NCBI GenBank assembly: GCA_963169105.1
Contig: OY720639.1
Span: 87,774,593-87,838,592, forward strand
DNA length: 64,000 nucleotides
Direction: 5' to 3'
From: Ceriagrion tenellum
Taxonomy: Eukaryota > Arthropoda > Insecta > Odonata > Coenagrionidae
The translations under genes were made by a program, and so were the position numbers. The notes beneath the pieces were generated by a model that searched no databases, was not told the DNA's origin, and saw nothing but the letters and a program-made list of their open reading frames with translations. Of the stretch, positions 54,852 to 64,000 are shown in pieces (positions within the stretch are counted from its first letter, which is position 1; the number at the start of each line of letters is the position of its first letter).

Positions 54852-55501
54852 GGGCCGTATTCATAGTCGTTACCTGGGTGTCTTCCAGGTGTAGGGGAAC
54901 CCCTTGGCTCAGAAATGGTATTCATAGTCGTTACCCGTGGGACTGTCGTCCCCTAACCCTCCCCCAGGCCGTAGATTTCCTGGGTAAGGCATGAAGTTTA
55001 CCCAAAGCTCCCCCAACGCAGTACTGCTGCCCACGCGTGGGACGAATTGATACTACTGTACTTATGGCAGTACACGATTATATCAACAACTTTCCATAGT
55101 AAGGTCTTCTGTTTTCAAACACGGCTACTTATTGAACCACCCTCGTATTCCTCACCATTCATATTACTTAATCACTTAAGTAATATGAATGGTGTAAACA
55201 TTCTCCCATATTCCCTCAATCATTTTTCATCAACATCCTGTAAAAGTATACTATATTATTGTTTATAGCGTGCTTGGTTACGGTGAAAAATGAGCCCCGA
55301 AAACATCGAGAAGTATTCAGGGAAACCGTTCAAATGTATTTTTACGCGGGATTGTTGCCGAAGCTCTTACCCAGGCGTCCCCTGGCTGGGTTTTACCCAG
55401 GTAAGGTTTATGAATCGCTCAACGTAGGTGACCCCAACTAGGTGTTACCTGGCTAGGGGGTACCCAGGTAATCCCAAGGAATACGACTAGGAATACGGGC
55501 A
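54852..55501. mobile_element. PIF/Harbinger-like non-autonomous element, 650 bp
   Basis: The ends are GGGCCGTATTCATAGTCG and the inverted TGCCCGTATTCCTAGTCG, with TTA on both sides (54849-54851, 55502-55504). A 3-bp TWA duplication and a GGG..GTATTCATAGT end are characteristic of PIF/Harbinger. The ends extend inward as imperfect repeats rich in TACCTGGGT/ACCCAGGTA. It contains no transposase ORF. Confidence 0.8.
55153..55194. repeat. 19-bp perfect inverted repeat with 4-nt loop
   Basis: CACCATTCATATTACTTAA, TCAC, and the exact complement. It sits inside the PIF/Harbinger-like element. Confidence 0.9.
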
Positions 55502-55504
55502 TTA

Positions 55505-56440
55505 GTAATCTCACAAAACAATTAAGTCTGTACAGTGTTGTTTTCATAGTTTACGTATTATGTAATTTGTTCTATGATCTTAGAGGACATCATGTCCTAG
55601 ATCAATAAATTCCTTTTCATTCATTCTTTCGAAATAAATATGTAAGGACAGCTGCTGCAGCGTTATTGAAGGAACAAGAATAAAGGAATCTCACCCGTAT
55701 TTTACCGTATTTTCAAATATATGTGTGAAAGTGCGAGTCCTGTACGAGGGATTATAATTTGTCTGCCAGTTCCGAAGCACAGAAAACAACCGGCAAGTCG
55801 CCGTCTTTACCGATTCCGCGGTGCTCGAGAATTCCACCACCCTTCCTCGTTGGATCGATATATTCATTCAGTCCAAGGTTGCTCGGCGGTATTTAACCCA
55901 AAACTACCGAATGAAGTGTCTAGGAATTTGATTTTTTCAAGTCTTTAAGAGCTCGTCGCAAATGGGAGCACATATAAGCGACATGCTCCTTTTCTTGGAA
56001 TTGCAAGTAAAAACATCGTGTCGCGTTAAAAAAAACTATGTCATGTAATTATTTTTTTAGGGTTGTGTATTGGGTTTTGAAACCGATGTGCGAACTAGTT
56101 TATTTTTTTAAACTCTCATCGTTTTTTATTTAACCTTCATCGTTGTCACCCCATTTGGGAACCCTCCAAGAATATCAGGATGAGGTTTAACGCTGGCAAA
56201 ACCCTTTTTCGCTCCAGTTGGTCCTCGTTCGGACGTATTATCTACCCTAATGGAAAACATGTGCAAGACATTTGTGAAACTGCGTTAAAAGTGACTCTGG
56301 CTTTTCAAACAAATGTTCTCGGGTGAAAAAAAACATAGAGGTGTTTTCTTAGCTTTAGTTAGGCCTCGTCTAATGCTCGATGTCTAATCTCGCGCATGCC
56401 GCAAGCATTTGAAGTTAGCACTTAGATGAAACAATGATAA
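55505..56440. other. Unassigned sequence
   Basis: A 75-codon + frame (55721-55948) has no recognised domain. ATCAATAAATTCCTTTTCATTCATTC at 55601-55626 resembles a LINE 3' tail. Confidence 0.35.
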
Positions 56441-57710
56441 GGTTACTAAAAATGCTAAGGTGGCAGATTCTAATTAGGCGTACGACTTTCCTCTGAATGT
56501 ATTTCAATTATTTTGTAAATAAAATCTACCAAATTAAACGCTTCTCAATCAATTTACAACTGAAATTTAGAAAAAAAACAAGAAAGATCGCATAATTATC
56601 TCTAATTGAATAAATATATTGTTTTTTCCTCCATTCATGTGTATTCGTACACCGAAGCATCGTATTACAATTAGGAATATCTTCATTTCTTCTTCCGTTT
56701 CCCTGTATGATCTGATGATGATAACGTCTTAGGGCTTAGTGCGGATGCGTGGAACGCTGTAGACATTTACGAGAGTTATGTTATTAAGTCGGTGTAGCAG
56801 ATTCTAACTAAGTGTACGTCTTTTCTCTGTATGTATTTAATTTATTTCGTTAATAAAATCTGCCTAATTAAGCACTACATGGTCAATTTTTAACTGAAAC
56901 TTAGAAAAGCAAGAAACACCGATTAATTATGTGTAATTGAATACAAAATTTGTTTTCTCGTCCTTTCGTGTGATTTGTACACCGAAGCATCGTATTATTA
57001 TTGGGAATATTTTCATTTATTTCTTCCGATTCCCTGTACGATCTGATGATGATAACGTCTTAGAGCTTAGTACGGATGCGTGGAACCCTGTGGACATTTA
57101 CGAGAGTTGTGTTATTCAGTCGGTGTAGCAGGTTCTAACTAAGCGTGGGGCTTTCCACTGTATGTATTATATTTACTTTGTAAATGAAATATGCCGAATT
57201 TAGCGTTTCTCAGTCAATTTTTATTGAAACGTAGACAAAAAGTAAATACATTATTATGTGTAATTGAATAAATGAGGACCCCAGAAGTCAAGGGGTCTAA
57301 GTAACAAAACCATTGTTTATAGAAAACTTGAGTCAAAGTTGAAAATGTTTGGTACAACCCACTAAGTAGTTAAGAGGCATTAACCTAGATAGCAGCACCT
57401 GTCACGAAAATCACTTGGATCCCTTTACCACCTAAAAGATTAATATTTTTGCATCCCATTCCTGTACTTAACTTATTTTTGTCAAAAATGTCACTTAGAC
57501 CCCTTGACTTCTGGGGTCCACAAATAATATGTCTTCTCCTCCATTCTTGTGCATTTGTACACCGAAGCATCGTATTATAATTAGGAATATCTTCATTTTT
57601 TCTTCGGATTCCATGAACGATCTGACGATAATAACGTCTTAGAGCTTAGTACGGATGCGTGGAACCCTGTAGACATTTACGAGAGTTGTGTCATTGAGTC
57701 GGTGAATGTA
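56441..57710. repeat. Tandem repeat, about 330-bp units, three copies, one interrupted
   Basis: CACCGAAGCATCGTATTA at about 56650, 56980 and 57560; GATCTGA.GATGATAACGTCTTAG, GGATGCGTGGAAC.CTGT and CATTTACGAGAGTT follow each. The first interval is 330 bp. The second is 580 bp, and removing the 244-bp element at 57276-57519 brings it to 336. Confidence 0.85.
57276..57519. mobile_element. 244-bp miniature element with perfect 27-bp terminal inverted repeats
   Basis: The left end 57276-57302 (GGACCCCAGAAGTCAAGGGG...) is the exact complement of the right end 57493-57519. The following bases also pair imperfectly. The target duplication is not obvious (ATAAATGA against ACAAATAA), so the superfamily is unassigned. 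The exact ends imply recent arrival. Confidence 0.85.
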
Positions 57711-58359
57711 TAAGAGATTAGCCGGAGGGGTGGTCCTTATGTTAGGATGAGGGAGGAAAGAAGGAAGGGTTGGGGGTGGGGTGACAAGAAAGGGGAACCC
57801 CGGGATTGAACGAAGGGTGGAATAGATTTGGTTCGACTTCTGACAATAAGCCAAAAGTACAGGCCGCCTCGTGTTCCACTGAAGCGATCGCCCTGATGAA
57901 AAGACTTTCAACCCCGTCGCCAAAATCGCACGGGGAATTAATGAAGAATTCTTCCCAGGGACTAAGGAGCTTACACCTCAGAGACTGTTATCTTTAGGAT
58001 CTTTCACGCGCCGTCTTGATTCGAGCTTCTAAATTAGCCGAGGCAGAGATATGACCCCCTTTATTTCGGGCTTTTAAGAGTAAATGGATCCCTTTTCGTA
58101 AAGGTTCTTGTGTGTCTTTGAGCCATCTCATAGCCCGAAAACGGGGGCGTTGATTTTGGATTACAATTCCTCCAAGAAGGAAGGGCATGATCTTTGATGA
58201 AGCGGAATGGTGGGGGTGTTGAAGATTCTTTCTGAAAGATTATTCATTTAAGCATTCTAACAGCTGATTGTTAAGTTTTTGACAGTACTTATTCTAATGT
58301 CATAATTTCTGGCATGTTTTCCGTTTTCCCTCCTACAGGTGATCGCACATTTACTTAAT
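57711..58359. other. Unassigned sequence
   Basis: TTTTCCCTCCTACAG at 58325-58339 is a good acceptor-like sequence, but the following frames stop within eight codons. Nothing else was recognised. Confidence 0.4.
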
Positions 58360-59011
58360 TTCTGATATATCGTGGGGAACACACATACAAAACACATGCG
58401 GCACAGCATAAAGTAAATTTGGTTTTGTTAAGCGCATAATGGGAAGGTCCTCGGATGAAAAAGTAAAAGAGAGATGCTACTTCGCTCTGGTTACGCCACA
58501 CCTTGAATACGCCGCGAGTATTTGGGATCCTGGTCATAAAGATTTTACCAAAAAAATAACAGAGTACAAGGAAAAGTACAAGTACAAGTCTGCACGCTTC
58601 GTCAAAAATTGCTACGAGCGAACATAAGTGTTTCACAACTTTTAGAGGAATTAAAGTGGGAGCCCCTAGAGACTAGAAGGCTACACGATAGGCTTAGGTT
58701 GATTGATAAATTCAGAACTTGTGTGTTTCGGGGCGATACGGAGAATATTATCATGACGCCTCACTACATTTGTAGGCCTGACAGAAACGATAAAATTAAA
58801 TAGATTCACTGTCGAACAGATAGGTACAAAAACTCGTTCTTCTCGCGCAAAATAAGCTACCACAATAAAAACTGAGCTCCTTTAAATACACTCCAATAAT
58901 ACACGTCAACATTTCACCTGCCTAAGCCTTACAACTTTACACGGCTGGAGACATAGCACCCCCTGCCACATGCCCTTGCGGCAGCTCGCAGGGTAGTATG
59001 TAGATGTAGAT
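58360..59011 (+). mobile_element. CR1/L2-like LINE family B, copy 9
   Basis: TATCGTGGGGAACACACAT, AGCGCATAATGGGAAGGTCC, then an open stretch (SDEKVKERCYFALVTPHLEY) broken at 58625, GGGAGCCCCTAGAGACTAG, and the family-B 3' end with TAGATGTAGAT. Confidence 0.85.
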
Positions 59012-60669
59012 ACACATTAGATCCCTCTTTAAAATCCTCATTTTTTCTCCCTCTTCTTATTTCGTCCTGAATTCATATCCTCTTCCTTCCTTTTTCACGC
59101 TTCCCCAGTGTTCTCCTCTCTATTATACTCTTCAACATCCCCTATCCTTACAAAACGTTCTCCCTCCACCTCTTCTGCCTCATCCGAACCTCCGCCATCA
59201 GCTTCCTTTCCTCTCAAACCATATCCAAGGCGTCCTCGTTTATCTTTCTCGCTACCCAGCCCACCTTCTCTATCCATCTCCACACCCGCATCTCAAATGT
59301 CTCAAGTCCACGTCTATACATTCTCCCTTCGCAATGACCAAGCCATACCGTGCCACTCACCGTATTAGAGCCTTCTCCAACCTTTTATTCGCATCTTTAC
59401 TCAGACCCCTCTCTACAATTCCCTCCTTTATTTTTGACGGAAAACTATTTAATTATTACTACAATGAGCCTATATGTCACTAACCAAAATTTGCATCCAA
59501 TTATAGAATTTTATGTTTTACATTATGATCTGAGAAATTATCGTTTGTTTCTTAACACTTTCCAGTTAATATTATATTTTCCGTTTTGTATTTAGTGTTT
59601 ATTTATCTGTGGCTTTGAAATTTTTCTTTTTAACCACTGTGAGATGCTGGCCAGGTACTTTTTTGTTCTTTTTTTCGTTAAAAGCAGAATTTGATGTTCG
59701 TTTTCTGTTTTGCTCTAACGGGGAATCCCAGAGCATAATAAAACTTATTCTATTCTTTCTCTTTGAAAACATTTTTTGCTAATGAAATCATGCGTCTAAT
59801 GCCATTGCCAATGTATATGCGTGTATTATTTTATCCTCCCTATGTATTTTGCGGGTGTATGGTGATTTAAGGCTGGACTTGTATTACGGAATCACGAAAG
59901 GACAGGTAGCGTGACAGCATTGTTAGAATCTTTCCGACTCAGGATGCTGAAGAGGCTACGTGATATGTTAAAATTTGTAGATGAAGAAAAGGGCCGGGAG
60001 GAACATTCTGATTAAGTAGTCAAACCCAATTACATAGGTCGAAAAGGATTATCAGTTATAATTGAAACGCAGATCACACTAAACCAACTTGATGAACTCC
60101 TTTCTCAATCCAGGAGTTGAAGAATGGAATGAGCTTTCAGAAGAAATCTTTAAATCCTCTCCTAATTCTGTATAAGCAGTATTATAGATAGACAGATAGA
60201 TAATTATTGAATCCAACAATGGTACAAAATATAGGTAAAGAACATGAATTGGGATGCTTAGGTAACCTTGAAAGGTTATTACCTGTTTAAAGATTACCTT
60301 GTTAAACAAAAACTCATCTTCGACCTGAAGACACTGACATTAGTGTCAGCAAGACTGTTTTCACTGTCCAACAAAAAAGACGCGGTAGATCCCGAAAACT
60401 GAAGGAGATCAAACAAAAACACGCATTTTTCTCGAAAAGAGTAAAACCAAAAATATACATTGGTCAAATAAATTTCCCTTGAAACCCCGACTTACAAACA
60501 AGTGAAGTCTACAATAACCTTGGCAGTGTTATATAATGATACACGAAACAATCGATGCAACAACTACTAACACAAGTACAGCTAACACAAGTACAGCAAC
60601 CTTTCATACATTTACAAACATTGCATGTAACAAATGATGTGGTACGAAGTCACTCGCACGGGTGCATAT
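59012..60669. other. Unassigned, with possible old LINE scraps
   Basis: 59030-59420 is C/T-rich. GCATAATAAAACTTATTCTATTC at 59733-59755 looks like a LINE tail, and 60090-60170 (+) can be read as NPGVEEWNELSEEIFKSSPN, an RT-C-terminus-like motif. Both are too short to classify. (TAGA)n at 60186-60203. Confidence 0.35.
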
Positions 60670-60705
60670 ACACCAGGGTTGAAATTCGCTATGAAAAAAT
60701 AATTT

Positions 60706-60777
60706 GACTTGACCGGGATTCGAACCCGGATCTCCCAATTGCCGGTCATGGGTGTTAGCCAGTTACACCACCAAGCC
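60706..60777 (-). tRNA. tRNA-like sequence, left arm (probably SINE head or pseudo-tRNA)
   Basis: 72 nt on the minus strand: acceptor GGCTTGG pairs with TCAAGTC (two G-T), D-stem GTGT/ACAC with TGG in the loop, anticodon stem CATGA/TTGGG (one mismatch), loop CCGGCAA (triplet GGC), and T-arm CCGGG-TTCGAAT-CCCGG. T33 is C. No encoded CCA. A working tRNA is unlikely because of C33 and the damaged anticodon stem. Confidence 0.4.
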
Positions 60778-60870
60778 ATCTTCCTTCAACCCTTCAAACC
60801 TTCCATCAACCTTCAACCCAATTTCGAGGGGGGTTCAAAACCCCCCTCGAAATTCGCCTTGAAGGAAGAT

Positions 60871-60942
60871 GGCTTGGTGGTGTAACTGGCTAACACACCT
60901 GACCGGCAATTGGGAGATCCGGGTTCATATCCCGGTCAAGTC
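60871..60942 (+). tRNA. tRNA-like sequence, right arm (probably SINE head or pseudo-tRNA)
   Basis: Same fold as its partner; the anticodon stem CCTGA/TTGGG pairs fully with wobbles, but the T loop is changed to TTCATAT, losing the invariant G-A of TTCGA. Loop triplet GGC, C33. Confidence 0.4.
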
Positions 60943-60978
60943 AAATGATTTTTTCATAGCGAATTTCAACCCTGGTGT

Positions 60979-61430
60979 CTTTCATACATTGTTTTTAAAG
61001 ACGTTTCCAGTATTGTGCTGAGTGAATAGCCATGATTTCACAGAGCACAGAAATTTTCGGGAATTACTCTCCATTTTTATATTTTCTGGCAAAACATTGC
61101 ATACCTTAGACCCCATGTAGAGAAATGATCTTTCAAATACGGTTAAATTTGGGTTACATAAATATACATCACATTTCCTCCTCATATCATACGAGTACCT
61201 TTCTGGAGTAGACAATGGTGAATAACCGCTTCGAACATAAAAATGTCATAAAACTTTGTAATCATGCAAATGTCTAACTGGCAACACTTATAAATCTAAA
61301 AACAAGGGAAAAGAGCGTTCATATCTCTTTTCAAACAATATCCCTCTGATGATTCGTTTTTGAATTGTCGCTACATGCCGTATGGTAATCGCATGGTTTC
61401 GTTTATCGCTTGTTGTTGAGGTGTCAAGGG
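60979..61430 (-). mobile_element. LINE family F, RT C-terminus
   Basis: The minus strand reads QKRIIRGILFEKRYERSFPL, then after frame breaks YSYDMRRKCDVYLCNPNLTV and GSKVCNVLPENIKMESNSRK, the standard L2/CR1-group C-terminal order. Its 3' end abuts the tRNA-like inverted repeat. Confidence 0.75.
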
Positions 61431-61690
61431 GGGTATACACATGGAAATTACACCGTGACAGTAGCCTAGGAAGTCGCTTATAAGCGAAACGTCGATGTGT
61501 AAGCACGAACTTCCAAGGATGTAGGGGTCGATTGTGGTTGTAATCGAACGCTGTTGCTACTTGCAAGGAAAATAGACTGGTTTCTATTTTACCTGCAAGT
61601 AACACATCGACTCTGCGATAAAATCGCATCACATTCGGTGGCATCTTGGTCACGTGACAGCAAACGGATGTATTAAATGTAAAAAACGAA
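61431..61690 (+). mobile_element. Fold-back element remnant with degenerate hammerhead core
   Basis: CCTAGGAAGTCGCTTATAAGCGAAACGTCG at 61459-61488 keeps stem II (GCTT/AAGC) and GAAACGTC but has CTAGGAA for CTGATGA. A second hairpin (CTACTTGCAAGGAAAATAG and near complement) lies at 61556-61601. Confidence 0.5.
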
Positions 61691-62050
61691 TAACTAAGTT
61701 GGAGGAGGACTCATTGTTGCTTATGTAAATATTCATTTGTCGTACTTGAAAGTATTTTAGTTGCTAAAGAACCCCATAGGTAAGCTTTGTGACTTATCTC
61801 TTAGTAGATAATAATTATTATTGTCCCAATTGACGCACTTTATTCGACGTAATAATGCATAGTTATTGTGATTCATACAAATAAGTTAAACCCACAAATG
61901 CATATGGGACTCAAACAGCGATAAACGAACGCCATTATTGCCAAATTTAGGCGAATTGCGTAATAATCCTATGTATTTTTCACTTCCGTATTCCATTTGT
62001 TTGGGAAAAGCCGGAAGTAATGTGTTAGCATAACGATGCCATGAGGGAGG
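61691..62050. other. Unassigned AT-rich sequence
   Basis: Nothing recognised. Confidence 0.4.
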
Positions 62051-62055
62051 CGATT

Positions 62056-62115
62056 CGATTCGAGATATCTAGGGGCTAGATTCGAGATATCTAGGGGATT
62101 CGAGATATCTAGATA
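62056..62115. repeat. Short tandem repeat, ATTCGAGATATCTAGGGG
   Basis: Three near-identical units with ATATCTAGATATCT at the end, directly upstream of a LINE. Confidence 0.85.
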
Positions 62116-62121
62116 TCTATC

Positions 62122-62735
62122 GAGAGGCCTCATTTAGAATATGCTGCTAGTGTATGGGATCCGTACGAGGAAGGTATGATAAAAGAATTAGAGCGCGTGC
62201 AAAGGAGATCTGCTAGGTTTGTTAAAGCCCGTATGATAATTGTTTAAGTGTTACGAGTTTAATAGAACAACTAGGATGGGAATTACTATCAGATCGCAGG
62301 TTAAAATTTAGGTTAAACCTTTTAAGTAAATTCGAAACCGATTTGTTCACAGATGACGTAGGATGTATATTGAGAACCCCTGCGTATTATGCTAGGTTTG
62401 ATCGTATTAACAAGATTAGAGAGATAGATTGTCGTACCGATAGATTCAAAATGTCATTTTTCCCGCGTACTATGAGAGAGAACAATAGGCAGCGTAGCAA
62501 AGGGATAGGTAGGTGAAATATAGTTCGAGTAGTCTGTAGTGCATGATGCAAGTAATAACAACCATTAATCCCTTTCTTGTTACGTAGATACTAACCATGT
62601 GACCCTATTATCTTGCATGCCCTCATTAAATATCCTAGTTGCATGTCAATAGTGCATGTTTGGTGATCTTTACCCCTTGCCACACACCCTCGTGGTTTCT
62701 CGCAGGGTATTACGTAGACGTAGACTCGCTACTTC
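62122..62735 (+). mobile_element. CR1/L2-like LINE family A, copy 5
   Basis: GGCCTCATTTAGAATATGC, GAGGAAGGTATGATAAAAGA, GTGCAAAGGAGATCTGCTAGG and ACGCAGGTTAAAATTTAGG-like blocks follow the copy at 50272-50863, with the full family-A 3' end and TTACGTAGACGTAGAC tail. A frameshift lies near 62222. It shows the uninterrupted form of the 16-bp word duplicated at 50.82 kb. Confidence 0.85.
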
Positions 62736-63405
62736 CATAGAAATCAACTTCTATGTTTAAAGCCGCCTTTCGCGATACCGCGAGCAGAATGTGACACCTC
62801 AACAAGGGTATCGCGTGAAAAATATGAAGTAGTGGTGCAGCATGCGATGTTATTAACCCAATTTCACATGATCATATTTCACGGATAGGTTCAGTCAAGT
62901 CGGCAATGACAGCTTCAATGATGCTTCTTTGACGTCACCAATTTGAGGGATAGCGGCAATCCCTTACCCCCTTTTTCCGTCGTTCGAGACCGTCGCGTTT
63001 TCGTTCCTGATCACGTACGTGAAGTGGCCTGCAGCCAATCGGAGCGCGCGGTAAGAGTCTGTACACCTAAGGTTATGTACATCCTCAAGGGCGAGGTGAC
63101 GATCTACTTCACTATACACGAAGTATAATATTGTCTAATAAAAATCGCGGAAATATTCAATCACGGCGATTAGCCTCATTTTTGACTGGCCTAGTTTTTT
63201 TTTTAATTTTAAACCTTACGTGGTGTTTAAACATACGCTCCCAGCTGAGCTATAAATGATCGTGTGACATAGGAAAATAATGGATCGAGTTATCCTTTTC
63301 CCTATCATTGAAAAGAATCTCTGATCACTGATCCCTACAATATGTACGTGAAAATCATCGAGTAGAACTGGCTTTGAAAAATCCTTGCGATGATTGTTCA
63401 TTCAT
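62736..63405. other. Unassigned; short CpG-rich patch with CRE and CCAAT boxes
   Basis: TGACGTCA at 62930-62937, a CpG-rich stretch at 62980-63050 and GCCAATCGG at 63034. This combination could be a small promoter, but no transcript start, TATA or exon can be shown. Confidence 0.3.
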
Positions 63406-63690
63406 CATCATTGATCGTTCAATCCTATGATTGGTTTGCTGCAGCCCTCCACCCATCCCTATCTGAATCTAGGTCTCTTACTTCCCGGTAGCTGTTCCTA
63501 TGACCTTTCCTCTTTATTTGGTTCATAAACTCATTTCTTGATCTTTCTCTGGGGACTTTTCCCTCTATTTTACCTTCAATCATGTTTTTCACATACCCAT
63601 TGTGTCTGCCGGTGTATCAAATCCATCTGGTTTTTCTTCTCCGTATGGTGTTCTATATGGTCTTTTCTGTAACCTTCATCATATGTTTTC
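63406..63690 (-). mobile_element. RTE-like LINE remnant, family C, copy 5
   Basis: Matches 14930-15150 in the same order: GATCGTTCAATCCTA.GATTGG, CTGCAGCCCTCCACCCATCCC, TTCCTCTTTATTTGGTTCAT, CTCTGGGGACTTTTCCCTC. Confidence 0.75.
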
Positions 63691-64000
63691 ATGGTCTTTA
63701 TAGTTTTATTTTTTAATGTTTGCATGTGATAACTATCACGGAGTTCTGCCAATGTACCCTAAGTGTAGGGATTGGACTGTTTACTTGCTGAGAACGTGGC
63801 GGATGTTGCTAAACATGGCGCAAAACAAATTGTGTCAATTGTCACTTTTTGTTTCTCTATAAGCTTTTGTTGTAACACTCCGACGGTTAACGATGTGGAA
63901 CTATTGTCATCTTTTGGCTAAATGCTGGTTAAATTAATCGCTAGGTTTTTCTCCAACTTCAGTTCACTGGTAAAGCATCACTTTTTCTCCAACATTCCCT
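63691..64000. other. Unassigned sequence at the window edge
   Basis: Nothing recognised. Confidence 0.4.

Larger units (their letters stand above)
60670..60978. repeat. Large inverted repeat carrying two tRNA-like units
   Basis: The left arm (60670-60833) and right arm (60841-60978) are inverse copies, with a centre of AATTTCGAGGGGGG, TTCAAAA and its exact complement. The left arm has about 25 bp extra of TTCAA-rich sequence. Each arm ends in ACACCAGGGTTGAAATTCGCTATG or its complement. A fragment of the outer part at 731-777 shows that the unit is a dispersed element. Confidence 0.85.

Noticed and set aside
56709..56735. CTGATGATGATAACGTC as a hammerhead core
   Set aside because: CTGATGA is present but no GAAAC or stem II partner follows; it is part of the 330-bp tandem unit.
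60706..60942. Two functional tRNA-Ala genes
   Set aside because: The loop triplet is GGC, but position 33 is C, stems or T loop are damaged, and both lie in an inverted repeat of a dispersed element.
26720..62735. Endogenous virus or LTR retrotransposon
   Set aside because: No long terminal repeats, primer-binding site, gag/pol motifs or envelope-like frames were seen; all RT-related frames are non-LTR C-termini.

Overview
This window reads as AT-rich, non-coding DNA from an animal with a large, repeat-laden genome. An arthropod, most likely an insect, fits best: the reverse-transcriptase C-termini resemble arthropod CR1/L2-like and RTE-like LINEs, and there are piggyBac-like and PIF/Harbinger-like miniature elements. 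The species cannot be fixed from the sequence. There are no bacterial operons, no rRNA, no CRISPR and no complete protein-coding gene. Only five short segments look like possible exons: 830-890, 6672-6785 and 11976-12026 on +, and 22125-22223 and 34571-34756 on -. None belongs to a protein I recognise.

Most recognisable sequence is transposon debris. Two related CR1/L2-like LINE families (called A and B here) occur as 5'-truncated copies ending in an (ATCTAC)n tail. Several RTE-like LINE families (C, D, E and singletons) also survive only as C-termini. tRNA-derived SINEs, TTAA-flanked miniature elements, a PIF/Harbinger-type element flanked by TTA, a 244-bp element with perfect 27-bp inverted ends, and several fold-back elements make up the rest. 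Many copies keep target-site duplications, so insertion order can be read: CR1 into SINE at 20.5-21.0 kb, LINE into SINE at 42.1-42.4 kb, CR1-A into CR1-B at 48.9-49.6 kb, and CR1-A into an RTE that had itself entered a satellite at 50.0-51.1 kb.

Tandem arrays fill much of what is left: 343-bp units at 6.8-7.8 kb, 316-337 bp at 13.1-14.15 kb, about 115 bp at 28.4-28.9 kb, about 208 bp at 31.6-32.0 kb, about 313 bp at 32.9-33.5 kb, about 645 bp at 47.8-51.3 kb, about 190 bp at 51.7-52.9 kb and about 330 bp at 56.4-57.7 kb. Two diverged copies of a 750-bp unit lie at 14.75-16.1 kb.

The most interesting signal is a recurring RNA-like motif in the fold-back elements at 32.5, 35.4 and 38.7-38.8 kb, with degenerate forms at 26.7, 50.05 and 61.45 kb. 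Each has the hammerhead ribozyme core order: CTGATGA, a covarying stem II, GAAAC, a minimal stem III and a closing stem I. A single extra base follows CTGATGA in the three intact families. The second striking object is a 300-bp inverted repeat at 60.67-60.98 kb whose arms each carry a tRNA-like cloverleaf.
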